From contig NC_080560.1 in assembly GCF_030253575.1 (NCBI RefSeq), positions 36,845,001 through 36,909,000 on the forward strand: DNA of 64,000 bases, given 5' to 3'. The translations under genes and the position numbers were made by a program. The stretch is from Rhododendron vialii (Eukaryota > Streptophyta > Magnoliopsida > Ericales > Ericaceae). This document shows, piece by piece, positions 1 to 12,141 of this stretch. Below the pieces are notes generated by a model. The model searched no databases, was not told the DNA's origin, and worked only from the letters and a program-made list of their open reading frames with translations. Each line of letters opens with the position of its first letter. The first letter of the stretch is position 1.

Positions 1-140
1 CGAATCAAAAATTTGAGTTCGAGCTCGGCTCGAGCCTTAACGAGCCGAGCTTAGTCATTTATTAAACGAGCCTCTTTAATCGAACCGAGCATAACTTAAC
101 AAGCCGAGCTTTTTTCGAACGAGCAGAGCTCCACTCGGCA
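1..140. repeat. Edge of a GAGCTCG-rich dispersed repeat
   Basis: The window opens inside a sequence made of repeated words such as GAGCTCGGCTCGAG, AACGAGCCGAGC and CGAACGAGC. The same vocabulary fills 31802-32125, where both ends of the element are visible, so this is most likely the right part of another copy of that terminal-inverted-repeat family cut by the window edge. No coding potential was seen. Confidence 0.5.
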
Positions 141-296
141 AGCAACTATCTGTTTTACGTTTCGGAGTTAAAAAATAATAGGATTTGGCCTTTTCACAAA
201 GTTGAGGGCTGGTTCGTTTGTCCTCCATGACGTTGCTTGTTTTTGAATCCCACATAAGCAAAACATTCCAAACCTTGGGGTGCTAGGAGGGTTTGC

Positions 297-360
297 CTTG
301 TCGTTAATTTCAGGATCCCAAAATTAGTCAAAGTGTGCGTAAGCTGACCCGGACATCCGG
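297..360 (+). repeat. SINE 3' part (Au-like family)
   Basis: The stretch reads TCGTTAATTTCAGG, then TTAGTC, GTGTGCGTAAGCTG and CCGGACATCCGG, followed by a T-rich tract. The order of words matches the reverse complement of the 3' half of the fuller SINE at 7538-7730, so this is a plus-strand fragment of the same family without a tRNA-like head. The sequence resembles the Au SINE family of plants as I remember it; the family name is from memory and was not checked. Confidence 0.55.
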
Positions 361-1780
361 TTATTTTCATTTTTATTTTTTTTCATCACGTCTCCATATC
401 CATTATTGAGCTGTAACCCCCAAACTAGACAAACATATTTCTCCTCGAAATTACAAGTATACACACACGTATGGATTACAGTATATAATATGAGATATAC
501 TATGTGCCATATAAGTAACATTAAAAACAGCTAAACAAGGCACTGTTGCCCAAAAGTCTAAAGTAGAATAACAAACAAGATCTCTCAATATATACTTATA
601 CTGTGCATATAAAGAAATCTTCAAACAAACGAAAAAGTAAAGAAATCAAACATGGAGTAACATCAAAGTTTGACCATATTCTATTCTCTCGTATACTGTA
701 TATCTTTCCAAGCTAGGCTGATTAGACTAATTCATCAAGCTATATATGGACCTCTCAATTAGTACTTATCTTTCGTGTTTGCATAATTGACAAAGATGCT
801 GTAAAAAAAACCACATCTAAAAGAAACCCGGGTGTCGATCGACTTTTCCGTACGAGCATTCGGTACAACATATAGAACGACAATTATGGCCTTACAGAAC
901 GACAATTAATTATGGTCTCACATAACGATACTACTAGATACTAGATACGTTTGTATCGCCGGAAAAGCCGAGGGGCCAACCGGTCGAGTTTTATTACAAT
1001 TATTGAAATTGGGTATGGCTTCGACTATTCTCGGAGACCGGTAATTAGTTTTTTTTTTTTTTTGTCAATCGATAGAAGAGATTATTTTACATCAGATATG
1101 AAGTACAGAGTACAAACCCGAGACACTACGTCGTCCACGAGATAACCAAGCCCAACAACTCAATCAATACAAGAAATAAGCCCATTATAGTTAATCATAC
1201 ATATGTTATAGTTATTGGTCGTATAATAGATGTACAGAATTATCGTTGCAAACCACGAGATATTATTACACCAAGGATGAACAAAAATCCGAGCTTTGAT
1301 TCAAAATTCGTTGGATTCACCACGTCGTAGGCATAAGAAATTGCAAAAACATTTGACCATTTACCGTGTCAAATATAAAGGATTAGTCCCGATCAAAAAA
1401 GGTATAAGGGATTAGTCAATCACATAATAGATAGTAAATGAGTCGGTTTGAAATTAAAAATTACTATGAAAGATCTATGTAGATATTGGTTGACACGGGC
1501 ATATAAGTCATGTTATATTGTTGAATAACAAGTTTTCCGTTATCTATTTTTATTTATGAAAATCCGTGTGCTTGGAAGTCCCCAATGATGAAATAAACCA
1601 AGATTTTACCATGACTGCAATTTTAGGGAGATGCGAAAGTGAAAGCCTATGAGGTCGCTGTTTTGAATCTTTCGTATGAATGTTAATTGACTTATAAAAT
1701 AGAATCGTGAGCAAATAGCGTATAATATTGTGTGGATGCTAGATATTGTCTTAGTATTTATGCTCGCCTATAATTTGTTG
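361..1780. other. AT-rich intergenic DNA, no gene seen
   Basis: No open frame longer than about 70 codons, no splice-bounded exon series and no recognisable protein motif was seen. Short A and T runs occur (for example the T run near 1050-1063). I see nothing else to annotate here. Confidence 0.6.
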
Positions 1781-1789
1781 TCTTTGTAA

Positions 1790-1935
1790 AAACTTTGGAT
1801 CCCCGAATTTCCACGGAGATTTCCATTCTCCATTTGGTGGGGATGGAGGGGAAAAACAAATCCCCGTTGGGGGTGGGGGACAGGGACAGGTAAGGGGTTT
1901 GGGGATCGGGATAGTACCCTTCAGCCTTGACCCTG
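1790..1935. repeat. G/C-run rich repeat (CCCCG / GGGGAT words)
   Basis: A block in AT-rich surroundings contains repeated GGGGAT, TCCCCG and CCCCGTTGGGG words and short inverted pairs. Plant genomes carry dispersed elements built of GGGGATCCCCG words, and this looks like a decayed copy. The Pro-rich reading frame across it is a composition artefact, not a gene. Confidence 0.35.
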
Positions 1936-2284
1936 TCCTTTTCCCATTTCCAACCTTATGTGGCATCACGTGACGTTACCCCAAGACCACTGAATAATTA
2001 CTCGGCTTTCGTCCACCTTACTTATCATCAGCCCATTCAACTGGGCCGAATTCAAATGGAGCTTGGCTTGTCTCTCTTGTTCACAACTCTACTTATCATC
2101 AGCTCAAATAAATTGGCCCAATTAAAAGCCCAAAGTATTTGAATACCCCCAGAGGTTGTTTAGCCACTTGATCTTGAATTGCCGTTGGAACCGATTGAAT
2201 TGCTTAAACCACTTGATCAACTGAGTCTAATTTGAACGATGGATTGGTTCGTGATGACCTTTTCATTTTTTTTCTTTTTCATAT

Positions 2285-2428
2285 TGAAAAAGTAATAATA
2301 ATGAAGGGTGTCAAGCTTTTTAACATGCGTTCTAGTGAAAGAGAAATCACACCCGAAACGCCCCTTATGAGGCTTGAACTCTGACCTTCACCAAGGGAGC
2401 CTTTGGGCATTACCATTGAGTTGAGAAT
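2285..2428 (-). repeat. tRNA-derived SINE-like fragment
   Basis: Read on the minus strand, the block has an A-box-like CTCAATGGTAATG (2409-2420) followed about 25 nt later by a B-box-like GGTCAGAGTTCAAGCC (2371-2386). This is the internal promoter layout of a tRNA-derived SINE. No cloverleaf with paired acceptor arms is apparent, so it is not called as a tRNA gene. The 3' part lacks a clear tail, and the right boundary is approximate. Confidence 0.45.
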
Positions 2429-2963
2429 TAAAAATTCTGCACCCATGTTAAAGAAAAACCAACAAAATTTTGCACCACCTCTATGTATCCTCGTTGCAAC
2501 GACATAGCTTCAAAATGTGCATCATCCATGAGCTAAACTTGGGTTTCATTTACACCCCAGATTGCTAGATTATTTGACAGTTCCATCTATGATTACGGAG
2601 TATCAATCAACTTAATTATGTCCTCATGTAAATATCAATTCTAATTCATGTTCGTCGGTCTTGTTTTTGCAGAGGGTGTTTATGTCGAAATCTTGATAGT
2701 TTTGGTTAATTTTTGTATCTTTTGATGAAATCTGTATTACCCTAAAGCTTTGTTTTGAAATGAATTGAATGTGTTCAAAAAAAAAAATTACGTCTTGCCT
2801 AGGGCTCATGCTTTCTAAACCTTTTTATTTTTATCGAGACAAGAGCATCGGGACGGCCCAGTGTTTAGGGTTTTCCTTATCTCAGGCCCAAGTCCCACTT
2901 TCGACACAGGGCTTAAAATTATTAGAGCTTGCGACTCTAGCATATGGTACTTCAAATGTAGGA

Positions 2964-3030
2964 GGGTGTCCGGGTTAGGGTTTCGTACACTTCGATTAAT
3001 TTTGGGGTCTTGAAGTTAACGATCGGATAA
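2964..3030 (-). repeat. SINE 3' part (Au-like family)
   Basis: The plus strand shows GGGTGTCCGGGTTAGG, TACACTTCGATTAAT and GAAGTTAACGATCGG in the order seen in the other minus-strand copies (7538-7620, 42004-42085, 49875-49950). It is a diverged, headless copy. Confidence 0.5.
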
Positions 3031-3136
3031 AAAGAAAAAGAAAAAAATAAAGCATTTTTTTTGTTAGACTTGTGGAAGTAAAAACCAACGTAAATCATGC
3101 ATGTCTATTCTTAACCAGGTTGGTGATATATATGCC

Positions 3137-3246
3137 TTTGAGTTGAAAACGACCCCATTCCAGTTTGTTTGGTCATCCGCGATTAATGGAATTTATATTA
3201 AAGTTGCTGAACCCTGGCATTTAGTGGGCGGATTTACTTAAATGTA

Positions 3247-3302
<56 letters not shown>

Positions 3303-3897
3303 AAGCACCTAATAACAAACAATTACGACAAATTTAGATAATTACTGTACCACTTAGTAGGCTTTTCCCCATTCAAATATGGTCGAAATTCTCAGCTTAG
3401 AGTAGACGGGGCCGACTGGAATTGGCAATTTACGGTGGGATGACCAATCTAAGTTAAATGTGTAGGTTTCAAACTTTGAGTTGAAAACGAAGCCGTTCCA
3501 GTTTGTTTGGTCATCCGCGATTAATGAAATTTATATTAAAGTTGCCGAAGCCTGGCATTTAGCGGGAGGATTTACTTAAATGTGACCATTTTGAGAGAGA
3601 GAGAGAGATTATAAGCACCTAATAACAAACAATTACGACAAATTTAGATAATTATTGTACCATTTTGTAGGCTTTTCCCAATTCAAATATGGTTGATATT
3701 CTAAGCTTAGAGTAGACGGGACTGACCGGAATTGGCAATTTATGGTGGGATGACCAATCCATGCTAAATATGTAGGTTTCAAACTTTGAGTTGAAAACGA
3801 ACCCGTTTCAGTTTGTTTGGTCATCCGCGATTAATGGAATTTATATTAAAGTTGCCGAAACCTGGCATTTAGTGGGCGGATTTACTTAAATGTAACC

Positions 3898-3936
<39 letters not shown>

Positions 3937-4108
3937 ACCTAATAACAAACAATTACGACAAATTTAGATAATTACTGTACCATTTTGTAGGCTTTTCCCA
4001 ATTCAAGTATGGTCGAAATTCTAAGCTTGGAGTAGACGGGGTTGACCGGAATTGGCAATTTACGGTGGGATGACCAATTCAAGCTAAACGTGTAGGTTTC
4101 AAACTTTG
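3137..4108. repeat. Three-copy tandem repeat (~0.31-0.34 kb unit) with internal (GA)n
   Basis: Three head-to-tail copies start with TTTGAGTTGAAAACGA at about 3137, 3475 and 3784. Each contains, in order, CAGTTTGTTTGGTCATCCG, CCTGGCATTTAG, a (GA)n tract, CACCTAATAACAAACAATT, GGCTTTTCCC, AGAGTAGACGGG and GGTGGGATGACCAAT. The GA tract is the most variable part: about 48 bp (3251-3298), 16 bp (3593-3608) and 35 bp (3901-3935). The third copy also lacks the ATTATA just after the tract. No coding function is apparent; the copies differ by scattered substitutions, so the array is not brand new. Confidence 0.9.
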
Positions 4109-4147
4109 AAAACAAGTGTCTTTTCTTTGCTTCCGGTCTTCCATGAT

Positions 4148-4195
4148 CAGGGTGTTCGAGTCAACTTATGCGCACCTCGACTATTGCCCTCTCCG
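4148..4195 (-). repeat. SINE tail motif
   Basis: A short copy of the dispersed motif GGTGTTCGAGTCAACTTATG followed by CGCACCTCGACTA. It matches the tail of the Au-like SINE at 7538-7730 and carries no head. Confidence 0.5.
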
Positions 4196-4708
4196 GTTCG
4201 GCCATAGGTAGACTATCTACGCTAAAACTAGAAAATTCACAAGAGATTTCTCTCTTGCAGCCCAGCTCCAAGAGGTTGCTGATTGAGTTTCCAACTCAAA
4301 CAAGTGTACTCTTTACTACTCTCCATTATTTGTGGCTATATGGACATGGCCGGTTAATTACAAACTCAAAAAAGTTACATATTCACCCAAAATAAAGCTA
4401 GCATGGAATGGATTAAGTTTTAACTTTTTATTAATTCCTGTATATACTTTTTAATTTGGTCCTCGTGAATCTTACTTTTACCCTCAAAAGAAACAAAAGT
4501 GAATCTAAAGTGCTCTATAATTGCAAACAATAATTTCTTTTTGCTTAATCTCAGTTAATAAAGGGTTATTCATTAAGCTAGCTTTCTGCAACCCAACTTT
4601 GAACCAAAAGGTGATCAGTCATCAACACACCTTCATGTCTACCAAAGCTACACGAACAATCTCTGGATTAATGATTGGTGTGTATTGTTACTGAGTAGTG
4701 CTATACGT

Positions 4709-5081
4709 ACCGACCATACATATACCGATGGAGTACCGATGGGCACGCGGAGCTCATTTTGGGTCCCGTATGGATGATCCAAGCCGTTCAATAATTTTAA
4801 AAAAAAAAAAAACAGAGTGGGCTGTGCGAGAATCAACTCAATCCGATATTTGTAGGTGCTCGATCCAAACTTCCATTTCTTCATTCAGATTTCAACTCCT
4901 GAAATCTGAATGAAAAAATGGAAGTTTGGATCGAGCACCTACACATATTGGATTGAGCTAATTCTCGCGAGGCGCTTTTTTTTTTTTTTTTAAAATTATT
5001 GAATGGCTTGGATCATCCGTGCGAGATCCAGAGTGAGCCCCGCGTGCCCGTCGGTACTCCATTGGTAGGGAGGCCGTCGGT
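4709..5081. mobile_element. Long palindromic MITE (foldback), ~373 bp
   Basis: Almost the whole element is one inverted repeat. The left arm runs from about 4709 (ACCGAC) to 4894, then a 5-nt loop at 4895-4899, and the right arm to about 5081 (GTCGGT). The innermost stem (4882-4894 with 4900-4912) is perfect; outward both arms share TGGAAGTTTGGATCGAGCAC, an A/T tract and TGGAGTACCGA. Single-base differences and the unequal A and T tracts show some age. I could not fix a target-site duplication. The transcript would form a long hairpin. Confidence 0.85.
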
Positions 5082-6300
5082 CCTCTTAGGATTATCGATT
5101 GTTAATATAGATAGATGACATTGGTTATCAACCCACATGAGTAAAAATTGTCAAAAGGCTACACCTACTAAACCAACAAAGCTAAGAAAACAAAATCAAT
5201 CAATGAAAGCGACACTACTCAATGCATTAGTGGGCTCTTCTCTGGCAATTTTTTATTTACGATTTGAATCGTTCATTTTATAAACTTAGTTGAACTTTAC
5301 ACAGTGTTGAAAATCAAGTTAATTAGACATTGATAATCACATAAATCAAGATAAATTTGTTTTGCAGTTTATGTTTTCAAACATACTGGCCCTCCTCCTC
5401 CTCCTCTTCCTTCTTCTTTTTTATAACAAATCTTGTCCAGTCAAGTTGTTAATGATATTTGATCGATTTAATTTTTTCTTGTATGATATGATCTACTCGC
5501 AAGGCATATACGCTACATAGTTCAGATCATGAAGGTGAGATATCGATAGATCCCATTGAGATACACTATACTCCCTTGGCGCATAAGCGCAATAGAGTCC
5601 CCTATCTGCCTCACTCCTCACTCCTCACTCCTCACTCCTATATATTTACCCACAAAAAAGTATTCAAAAAAGAAGCAGGAATTTAAATTTTGAAGATCAA
5701 ATGTACTATTTTTTAAGTGTCTCTATTTTAGTAGTATTATTTTCGGATGTACTAGCTAGCTGTCTGGGTACATACCTTTAGCGTTCTTAACATGAATTGG
5801 GGAGGAGTTGGGTTGTAAAGTGAGGTTATATAAAAGCCGTGTGGGGGGCTAAAGTCCAACGGCCATGGCTGAGATATATATTCTCTCTCCACATAATTAA
5901 AAGTAACTCCAAACGCATACTTACATGCAAATGATGCCTGGGGAAATTGGTTGAAATATATCAACCCAAACTCCACTTTGGTTTTTCTTTCCCTTGACGC
6001 TTCTAATTTCTTCCACTCACCCCCATGAACATGTATATCTCTTGGTGGGACAAAACTGTGGGGCTCACATGAACGGCTTTGTGTACATTTTTTAATTATA
6101 AGATCCTGCTTCTTTCCGGTCTATGTTTTGGGTTGGAGGAGACAGTCCTGATCGTGATCGTCCATTGATAGATTCAATTGTTAGGATCCTCTCATACAAA
6201 GTTTAAAAATACATCCAAATCATTGGTTGCAGCAAATGAACGGTCATGATAAGAACTGTCTCTTTTAAACATGGACTGGAGAGGAGCCGGATCCTTTTTG
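5082..6300. other. Intergenic DNA, no gene seen
   Basis: No exon-like or repeat-family signal strong enough to name. A small minisatellite occurs at about 5612-5640, where CTCACTC/CCTCACT is iterated about four times. An ORF at 5752-5976 (minus) has no recognisable motif and is not called. Confidence 0.55.
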
Positions 6301-6350
6301 ATAACTCAGGTGTTCGGACCAATTTATGGCTTTATTCACACCTCGAGTAA
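6301..6350 (-). repeat. SINE tail motif (diverged)
   Basis: The words AGGTGTTCGGACCAATTTAT and CACACCTCGAGTAAT match the dispersed SINE tail found elsewhere in the window. Only the tail is present. Confidence 0.4.
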
Positions 6351-7537
6351 TCTTGGAGGACCGATCCGACAGCCCATATGTGGGGAGCCCCAATTAAAAT
6401 TAGAGCAAAAAGCTGAGTATGTATGAACTGGTCCCAAAGAAATTGATAGCACTTGAGAACTTTCGAACATGAAAACTTACGAGGAGACAAAAAACCCTAA
6501 ATTTCAAGTCTTTGACCTCTTCGCGAATTCCTTGAGTTAACGGCTTATGTACTGCTAAATGCCAATTGCCGTGTAGTTGCAAATTGGATAATATAACTTA
6601 CTTTTGATGAGCAAATTCGTAAATGTTAATTACAAAGATTGAATATGAACCATTACCAAAAAAAAAAAAAAAGAAGATTGAATATGAACCAGTTGTGTTT
6701 CTTTTTTACCAGATTGGGTGTGAGTAATATTTTTTTTTTCTCTCTGCACAATAAATTTATTTTTGGGTGGATCAGTTATTGTAAGGAAAGTTTTTCCCTT
6801 AGGTACTCTTAATATATATCAAGTAAATTTCTCTCTCTTTTTTTAAAAAGAGGCTGTGTATATTTCCCAGCAACATGGAAAAGAAACAAATTTTTGTTGG
6901 CTTATTCACTTATTTAGTACTCATAAATATATTCAGGTTCCATTTAATTTATTCCAAAGAAAATTAGTAGTTTCAATTTTATCCTTGATTTGTTGATATT
7001 TTAACTCGTTGTCAACTCCATTCTGATTTTTAATTACGTTGTAGACAGGGATGTCAAGGGGTTTATGCGGAGATCGTTTGGAGCCGACATCGATTGCCCA
7101 CCTCGTTTTTTTGGGTGGAGATCGTGTGGATCGAGCCGAATATAGCAAAAATAAAATTCAAACAGTCCATCATTTTAGTAATAGTCCAACTATGAAACAC
7201 AGCCTAGGTAGACCACGAAGGCCAAAATTGAAAGATCCTTGAGCCATTATCAAATGATCACCTCTACTTCTCAACTAAAAAAAGCCATTTGACTTCTCAA
7301 ACCAAAAAATATTTAAGTACCTTTAATACGTTTGATTGCTCCGTTAACAAGTACCCAATCTGTACCTTAAATTGAATGTAATATAGATGAGACTGATCCA
7401 TTCCATAATGGCATACTTTTTATTGAAGACCAACCACCTAAGAAGATGATCGAGATTAGAGAGTTTTTTTTTGTTTTTTGGGTAAGTAGATTAGATAGTG
7501 GTTGATTCTCGATTGCTATTTTCCTCTCAATCTTTTT

Positions 7538-7730
7538 ATGACCGGATGTTCGAGTCGGTCTACGTGCACCTCGACTAAATTCGAAACTCTGAAATTAACG
7601 ACCGGGCAAATCCTTTAGTGGTCCAAAGGCTTGAAATGTTTGGCTTCTGTAGGATTTGAACATGCGACCACATATACGACAAGCACTCGTTTGCTTTCTG
7701 ATGCTTACTTGGCCAAAACCCTTGAGATTG
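7538..7730 (-). repeat. tRNA-derived SINE, near full length (Au-like)
   Basis: On the minus strand the element starts near 7725 with a tRNA-like head: an A-box-like TTGGCCAAGTAAG (about 7704-7716) and a good B box GCATGTTCAAATCC (about 7652-7664). It continues through CGGTCGTTAATTTCAGAG and TTAGTCGAGGTGCACGTAG to ATCCGGTCAT near 7538. This is the only copy in the window joining head and tail, so it anchors the identity of the tail fragments at 297, 2964, 4148, 6301, 12111, 42004 and 49875. RNA polymerase III promoter function is inferred from family knowledge. Confidence 0.7.
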
Positions 7731-9727
7731 TTTTCCCCTCAATTGACAGGCATGTATTGCATGGCCATGGTTTTTGGAGCGCTCACTTTTCAGCAGTTAA
7801 GCCAAATCCATATTGAGGAAAAGTAATTGGCAAATCACCAATTGGGTTGTCTCACCCCTTTCTCTTCTTGTCTTTGTGTTTCTTGTCTTTGGATCTCTCT
7901 TTTTGTTTGGATGTGTCTCAAGAAAGCGAGTAGTTTTTTTCTTTATAAGAACAAAATTACCGACTCCCACTACTATTACTTTTTTGACAATATCTTGCCT
8001 AATGATTTTGGTCATGTTTTTTCCATCCCTCTAATAAGTGTCCTTTTCTTGTATTGCCAGACAACAAATGACAAATCATTCCCAAAGTTGTACATTACAA
8101 GCTAAAACTATGAAAGGGATGCAATGAGAGATATAGGGATTTGTATGGGCATATTTCATGCTTTCACATGACTTTGTCTTCACTTCTCCAAGGTTCTAAA
8201 TTTCTCTTGCTCCTCTTGAGTCTTGATGGATGTGATTGTGGGTTTAGATCATTGGCTATTACCTATTAGGTCTATAATTGAAAATGTGCCCCTTACTTTC
8301 CGGTGCTTGAAATTAGGATTAATTGTATCTGGCTAGAATTCAAATTGTGCCTAAAGGGGAGTTGCTGTTGAGAACCTTAACCACAATTAGTTCTTTAAAT
8401 TGGTGGGAAAATTTTCAAAAAATTATGTAAGTGCTTTAGAATTTTACTAAAAAAAGTAGTACGAGTTTTCTCTTTGGACTAAAATTATAAGACGAAGGGA
8501 ATACAAAAAAAGTTGGATACGGAAAAGAAAACGTGAGATTCCCGTTAAAGTTGAAACTAGTGAGACCATATGGAATGAATCTGAACTCCGAGTAAATTCT
8601 CATTAGCCGTTTGGTTCTTCAAAATGCAAAATGGCTAATCATAAACTAGTCGCTCCTCATGTATTACACATATGCTGTATATCCCGAAAATATGGTAAGG
8701 GGAGGCAAAATAGTGTATGCAATGGTGGAATTTTAGGGCTTCCATTTTTGCTTATTGTTCTTTGGTTGGAGCTAGTCCACCTTTCTCACAGATTGGCTAC
8801 TACTCTACTCGAACTATGTTCGGTCTGCTCTGCAATATGTGATGTTTCGGTCTTGGTGATGTAGGTTTTAGTTCTTTTCTCTCTTTCTGTAATGGATTCT
8901 TTTGTAGAGGCCATACAGCTTTCTTGAATGAAATTCTTAACGGATCAAATGATAGATCTTCCTTAACTGGTGGACAGACTAATTGCAGCGTACAAGCAAA
9001 TGGTACACCATCTTTAACTGGTGCAAATTTTATGTGGGTATCTAATTGGTGCTCTATTATTGCCTCATTTTGTCTGCAATTCTGTTGAAGAAGTTTTCCA
9101 ATATGTCCTCTGAGAAATTGTGTCCAACTGCTTGACAGCAAAAACTCATTGGTGCAAGGCTTGTGATATACTGCACAGAATATGGTCCCCTCCCGATCAA
9201 CCCCGTTCCTCTAAGGTACTTATTTTTCATTTTACGAAACATGACATACATTTTCTCAACAAATTTTTCCAGTTGAATATTACTTTGAAAAAAGTGAGTC
9301 AACAAATTTGGTAATCACAAACCAGAGAGAATAGTGACTGAACAACTAATTCTCCCACATAGTTGGTGCCCACTTGGCCACTTAAGTTTGTTTATTATTG
9401 ACTTTGAATATCAAATGGGCTAGAAGGCTATTCAGGGCCAAATATATATGGGAATTCTCTCTCTTCATATGTGCATTGTAAGACAGATATGAACTTGGTT
9501 GACCACAGGATTTCTATTCCCAACTATAGTAGTTCAAAAAAAAAAAAGCCATGTGATTCATATACCTGTTGTATATTAAAGTCAGCCCTAATATAAGTCA
9601 ATACCCATTTCACTATTGGATTTTGGAGTTGGTTTGGCACCCTCCAAACATCATCAAAGGGCCACATAAAATCAGAGGATAATTGGAAAGATGGGATAAA
9701 AAACTTCTATATAAGTGTACAAGTATT
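7731..9727. other. Intergenic DNA, no gene seen
   Basis: Several overlapping short frames occur (for example 7827-8105 plus and 8800-9141 minus), but none has a recognisable domain or gene-like splice structure. Nothing else is supported here. Confidence 0.5.
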
Positions 9728-10010
9728 TTTTTTTTGACCCGGAGTGGTAGCCAATATGGCAATGGGTTACTCCACTCCATCGGGTTTGGCTTTCATATGG
9801 TCACTGGGTCGAGGTGTGCCGATGCACCCTCACTCTCTTTTGATTAATTCCATGATTTGCTTATAGCCTTCTTCGATCCAGGATGGGGAGGTGCACACCT
9901 ATGACTTCCGGGTCTCCTCTGGGCTCCCCCTCCTATGGTTGTGGAGTCCCTGGAGTCACACCTGAGAAAGGGTTGCTACGCTTCGTCGCCCCCTCCTCCA
10001 CTCATTTGAT
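9728..10010. repeat. Unclassified GC-richer dispersed-type sequence
   Basis: A sharp compositional island in AT-rich DNA, bounded on the left by a T run (9727-9736) and followed by an A-rich stretch. It opens with GGAGTGGTAGCCAATATGG, which faintly resembles a tRNA A box, and contains GGGTCGAGG, a poor B box. It could be a SINE or a retrotransposon fragment. I do not recognise the family. Confidence 0.3.
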
Positions 10011-11770
10011 TAGAAAAAACAGAAAAAGAAATTGGTGAAAGAGCACTTAGACAACCCTAATTGTAATGGAATATTTCATTGCTCATTGCCCTAATTCCAA
10101 AGTTATCATTTTTATTTTATTTTAATTTATGCTGTTGTTAGAAAATCAGTCCAAAAATTGTAATATATATATAAAAAAAAACTCAAAAAAAGAATCTCTG
10201 TGGACAGCCCCCACCCATTCCATTCCATTCCATAGGGTGGAAAGCTCTTTTAAGGGCACATGGCTGGCACATTACAATATTCAAAACATGGCAGTTAATG
10301 AGTACCTGTATCTAGATCTACCATTTTAAATGATCTTTCAGAAATTTATTTCCAAGGGGTAAATTAGGTGAGAGAGAGAGAGAGAGAGAGAGAGATAGCG
10401 AGCTTGCTTGGTTCAGAGTACTACTAATTGGTTCAAATTTTTAAAAAGTAGTACTGTACAGATTTTATATGGTACGGTAGATAAGAAGGCTTGCATTATA
10501 CTGTATGAGATATTCATCCCCATGGACGGAATCGAGATTTGAACAGCAAGAGAGAATTTTTAGTGAAGATTTAAAAAGTTGGGGAGAGATGAGGAGTTGG
10601 AGGCAAAGTTGGGTCTTGCCGAAGCCGCTTTCGGATACGGGATAAGTGATGGAGTTGCACGGGAGCCGGCCGTGGAGGAAGCGGTCATGGATTTGACAAC
10701 CGAGGGTGCACTTTTGGTTTGGGAGGAGGAGGGGTGGAGGAGAAATTCTGGGGGTACATGAGAGAGATATTAGCATCCAAGCCAGCATTGAACGGGAAAA
10801 ATAATCATAATCAGCAATTTCCGTTAATAATTTGATAAAATTAGACAATATGGCCTAATTGAATAACGCTGCTTCGATACTTTGATATTAGAGAAAAATA
10901 ATTTTATCATTTTCTAATGATGTACTAACTTCTTAATCAATAATTTGCCTGCAAAATGAGTTTTGGTAATCCGTCAACCTTTTCGGGAAAAAATGCTTCA
11001 AAATTACTCACATCAATTTTGGTATTTTCAAAAAATAAGTTCCTTTTCAAAAAAAAAAAAAATTTCTCAAAACATATAAGGCTTACAAATTAATTTCAAA
11101 AAGCAATTTATCTTTAAAAATCCTAACTGATCGAATAGTAAAAACCACTAAAGTGACACAGTGCATTCAAAACCAAATACGAGTCTATATTGCACAAAAA
11201 TTGTCATTTTCAACTACTATTACCAATAGGTCCAAGACCATATTAAAAAAAAAAAAAAACTATATCGCTAAAGGAGTGTTCCTAACAAGTTTTTTTTTTT
11301 TTAATTAAAAGTGATATATCATAAGAGAATGATCTATCTCATAAAATAAAACATAAATATAAATACTCTCTCTATTTTAAAATGAGTAACATTTTTGAGA
11401 CTCCGTGTCATTTTAAAATGCTTATATCTTTTGATTTATGAAATTTCATGTGATTTTGAAAATTTCGTTTAACAGAACTAATTAAAATCTATCAAACAAG
11501 ATTCATATTGCATATTTTTTAATACTCATATTGAAAAATATAAACAATTGAAAATAACATATTTATTTAAAAAGATCACTCATTTAAAAAAAAATTCATT
11601 TGAATAATAAAAACTTTAGCTAAACGGACTCTAACCATAAACAAACAAGAACCTTGATTATTCTGCCGAAAGACATCACTGGAGTCAAAAGGAAAACAAA
11701 TCTAAAAATGCCCCCTCCAAAAAGGAATTCCAAAGGTCAATAACCCCACAATCGAATCTTGGAAAAAACA
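10011..11770. other. AT-rich region upstream of the DUF668 gene
   Basis: Contains a (GA)n microsatellite at about 10371-10395 and long A-rich tracts. No coding region is supported; frames at 10465-10848 (minus) and 10579-10761 (plus) overlap one another and match nothing I know. Confidence 0.5.
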
Positions 11771-11773
11771 ATC

Positions 11774-11780
11774 TATATAA
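11774..11780 (+). promoter_or_regulatory. TATA box of the DUF3475/DUF668 gene
   Basis: TATATAA sits about 400 nt upstream of the start codon at 12183 and is followed by CT-rich leader DNA, the usual plant arrangement. Transcription would then start near 11,805-11,815, giving a roughly 370-nt 5' UTR. I found no upstream ATG in that leader, which fits efficient initiation at the annotated start. Confidence 0.5.
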
Positions 11781-11912
11781 TTACCTCCTTTTCTTTCAAA
11801 CCACCTGCTCCTCTTTCATCAGTTTCAAACAAACCAACAAACAAACCCACCCCCCTCCCTCTTTCAAACAAACAAACCACCCCCAAAATTCACTGCTACA
11901 CACTCCTATTTC

Positions 11913-11942
<30 letters not shown>
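11913..11942. repeat. (GA)n microsatellite in the 5' UTR
   Basis: An uninterrupted GA tract of about 28 bp in the inferred leader of the DUF668 gene. GA/CT tracts are frequent in plant 5' UTRs and bind GAGA-type (BPC) factors; binding here is inference. Confidence 0.8.
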
Positions 11943-11948
<6 letters not shown>

Positions 11949-12110
11949 GCTCAAGCATAGACCCTCCTGTCAATCATCAATTTTCCCCTCCTTCCTTCCC
12001 TTCCCTCCACTCCTGCTGGAAATCCTCCATTCCCTGCTCCTCCTTTCCTCCCCACTCCACTCTCTTCCAACCCAGATCCAAACCCAGCTCGAAAGCACTT
12101 TTCGATTACT

Positions 12111-12141
12111 GGGTGTTCGGGCCAACTCACGAGCACCTCGA
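12111..12141 (-). repeat. SINE tail motif inside the DUF668 gene leader
   Basis: GGGTGTTCGGGCCAACTCAC followed by GAGCACCTCGA closely matches the tail of the SINE at 7538-7730 and the copy at 4148. It lies 42 nt upstream of the ATG, so it is part of the mature leader if the TATA box call is right. The leader would then contain antisense SINE sequence. Confidence 0.55.

Noticed and set aside
7643-7725. tRNA gene
   Set aside because: A and B boxes are present but the arms do not fold into a proper cloverleaf, and SINE tail sequence follows directly.
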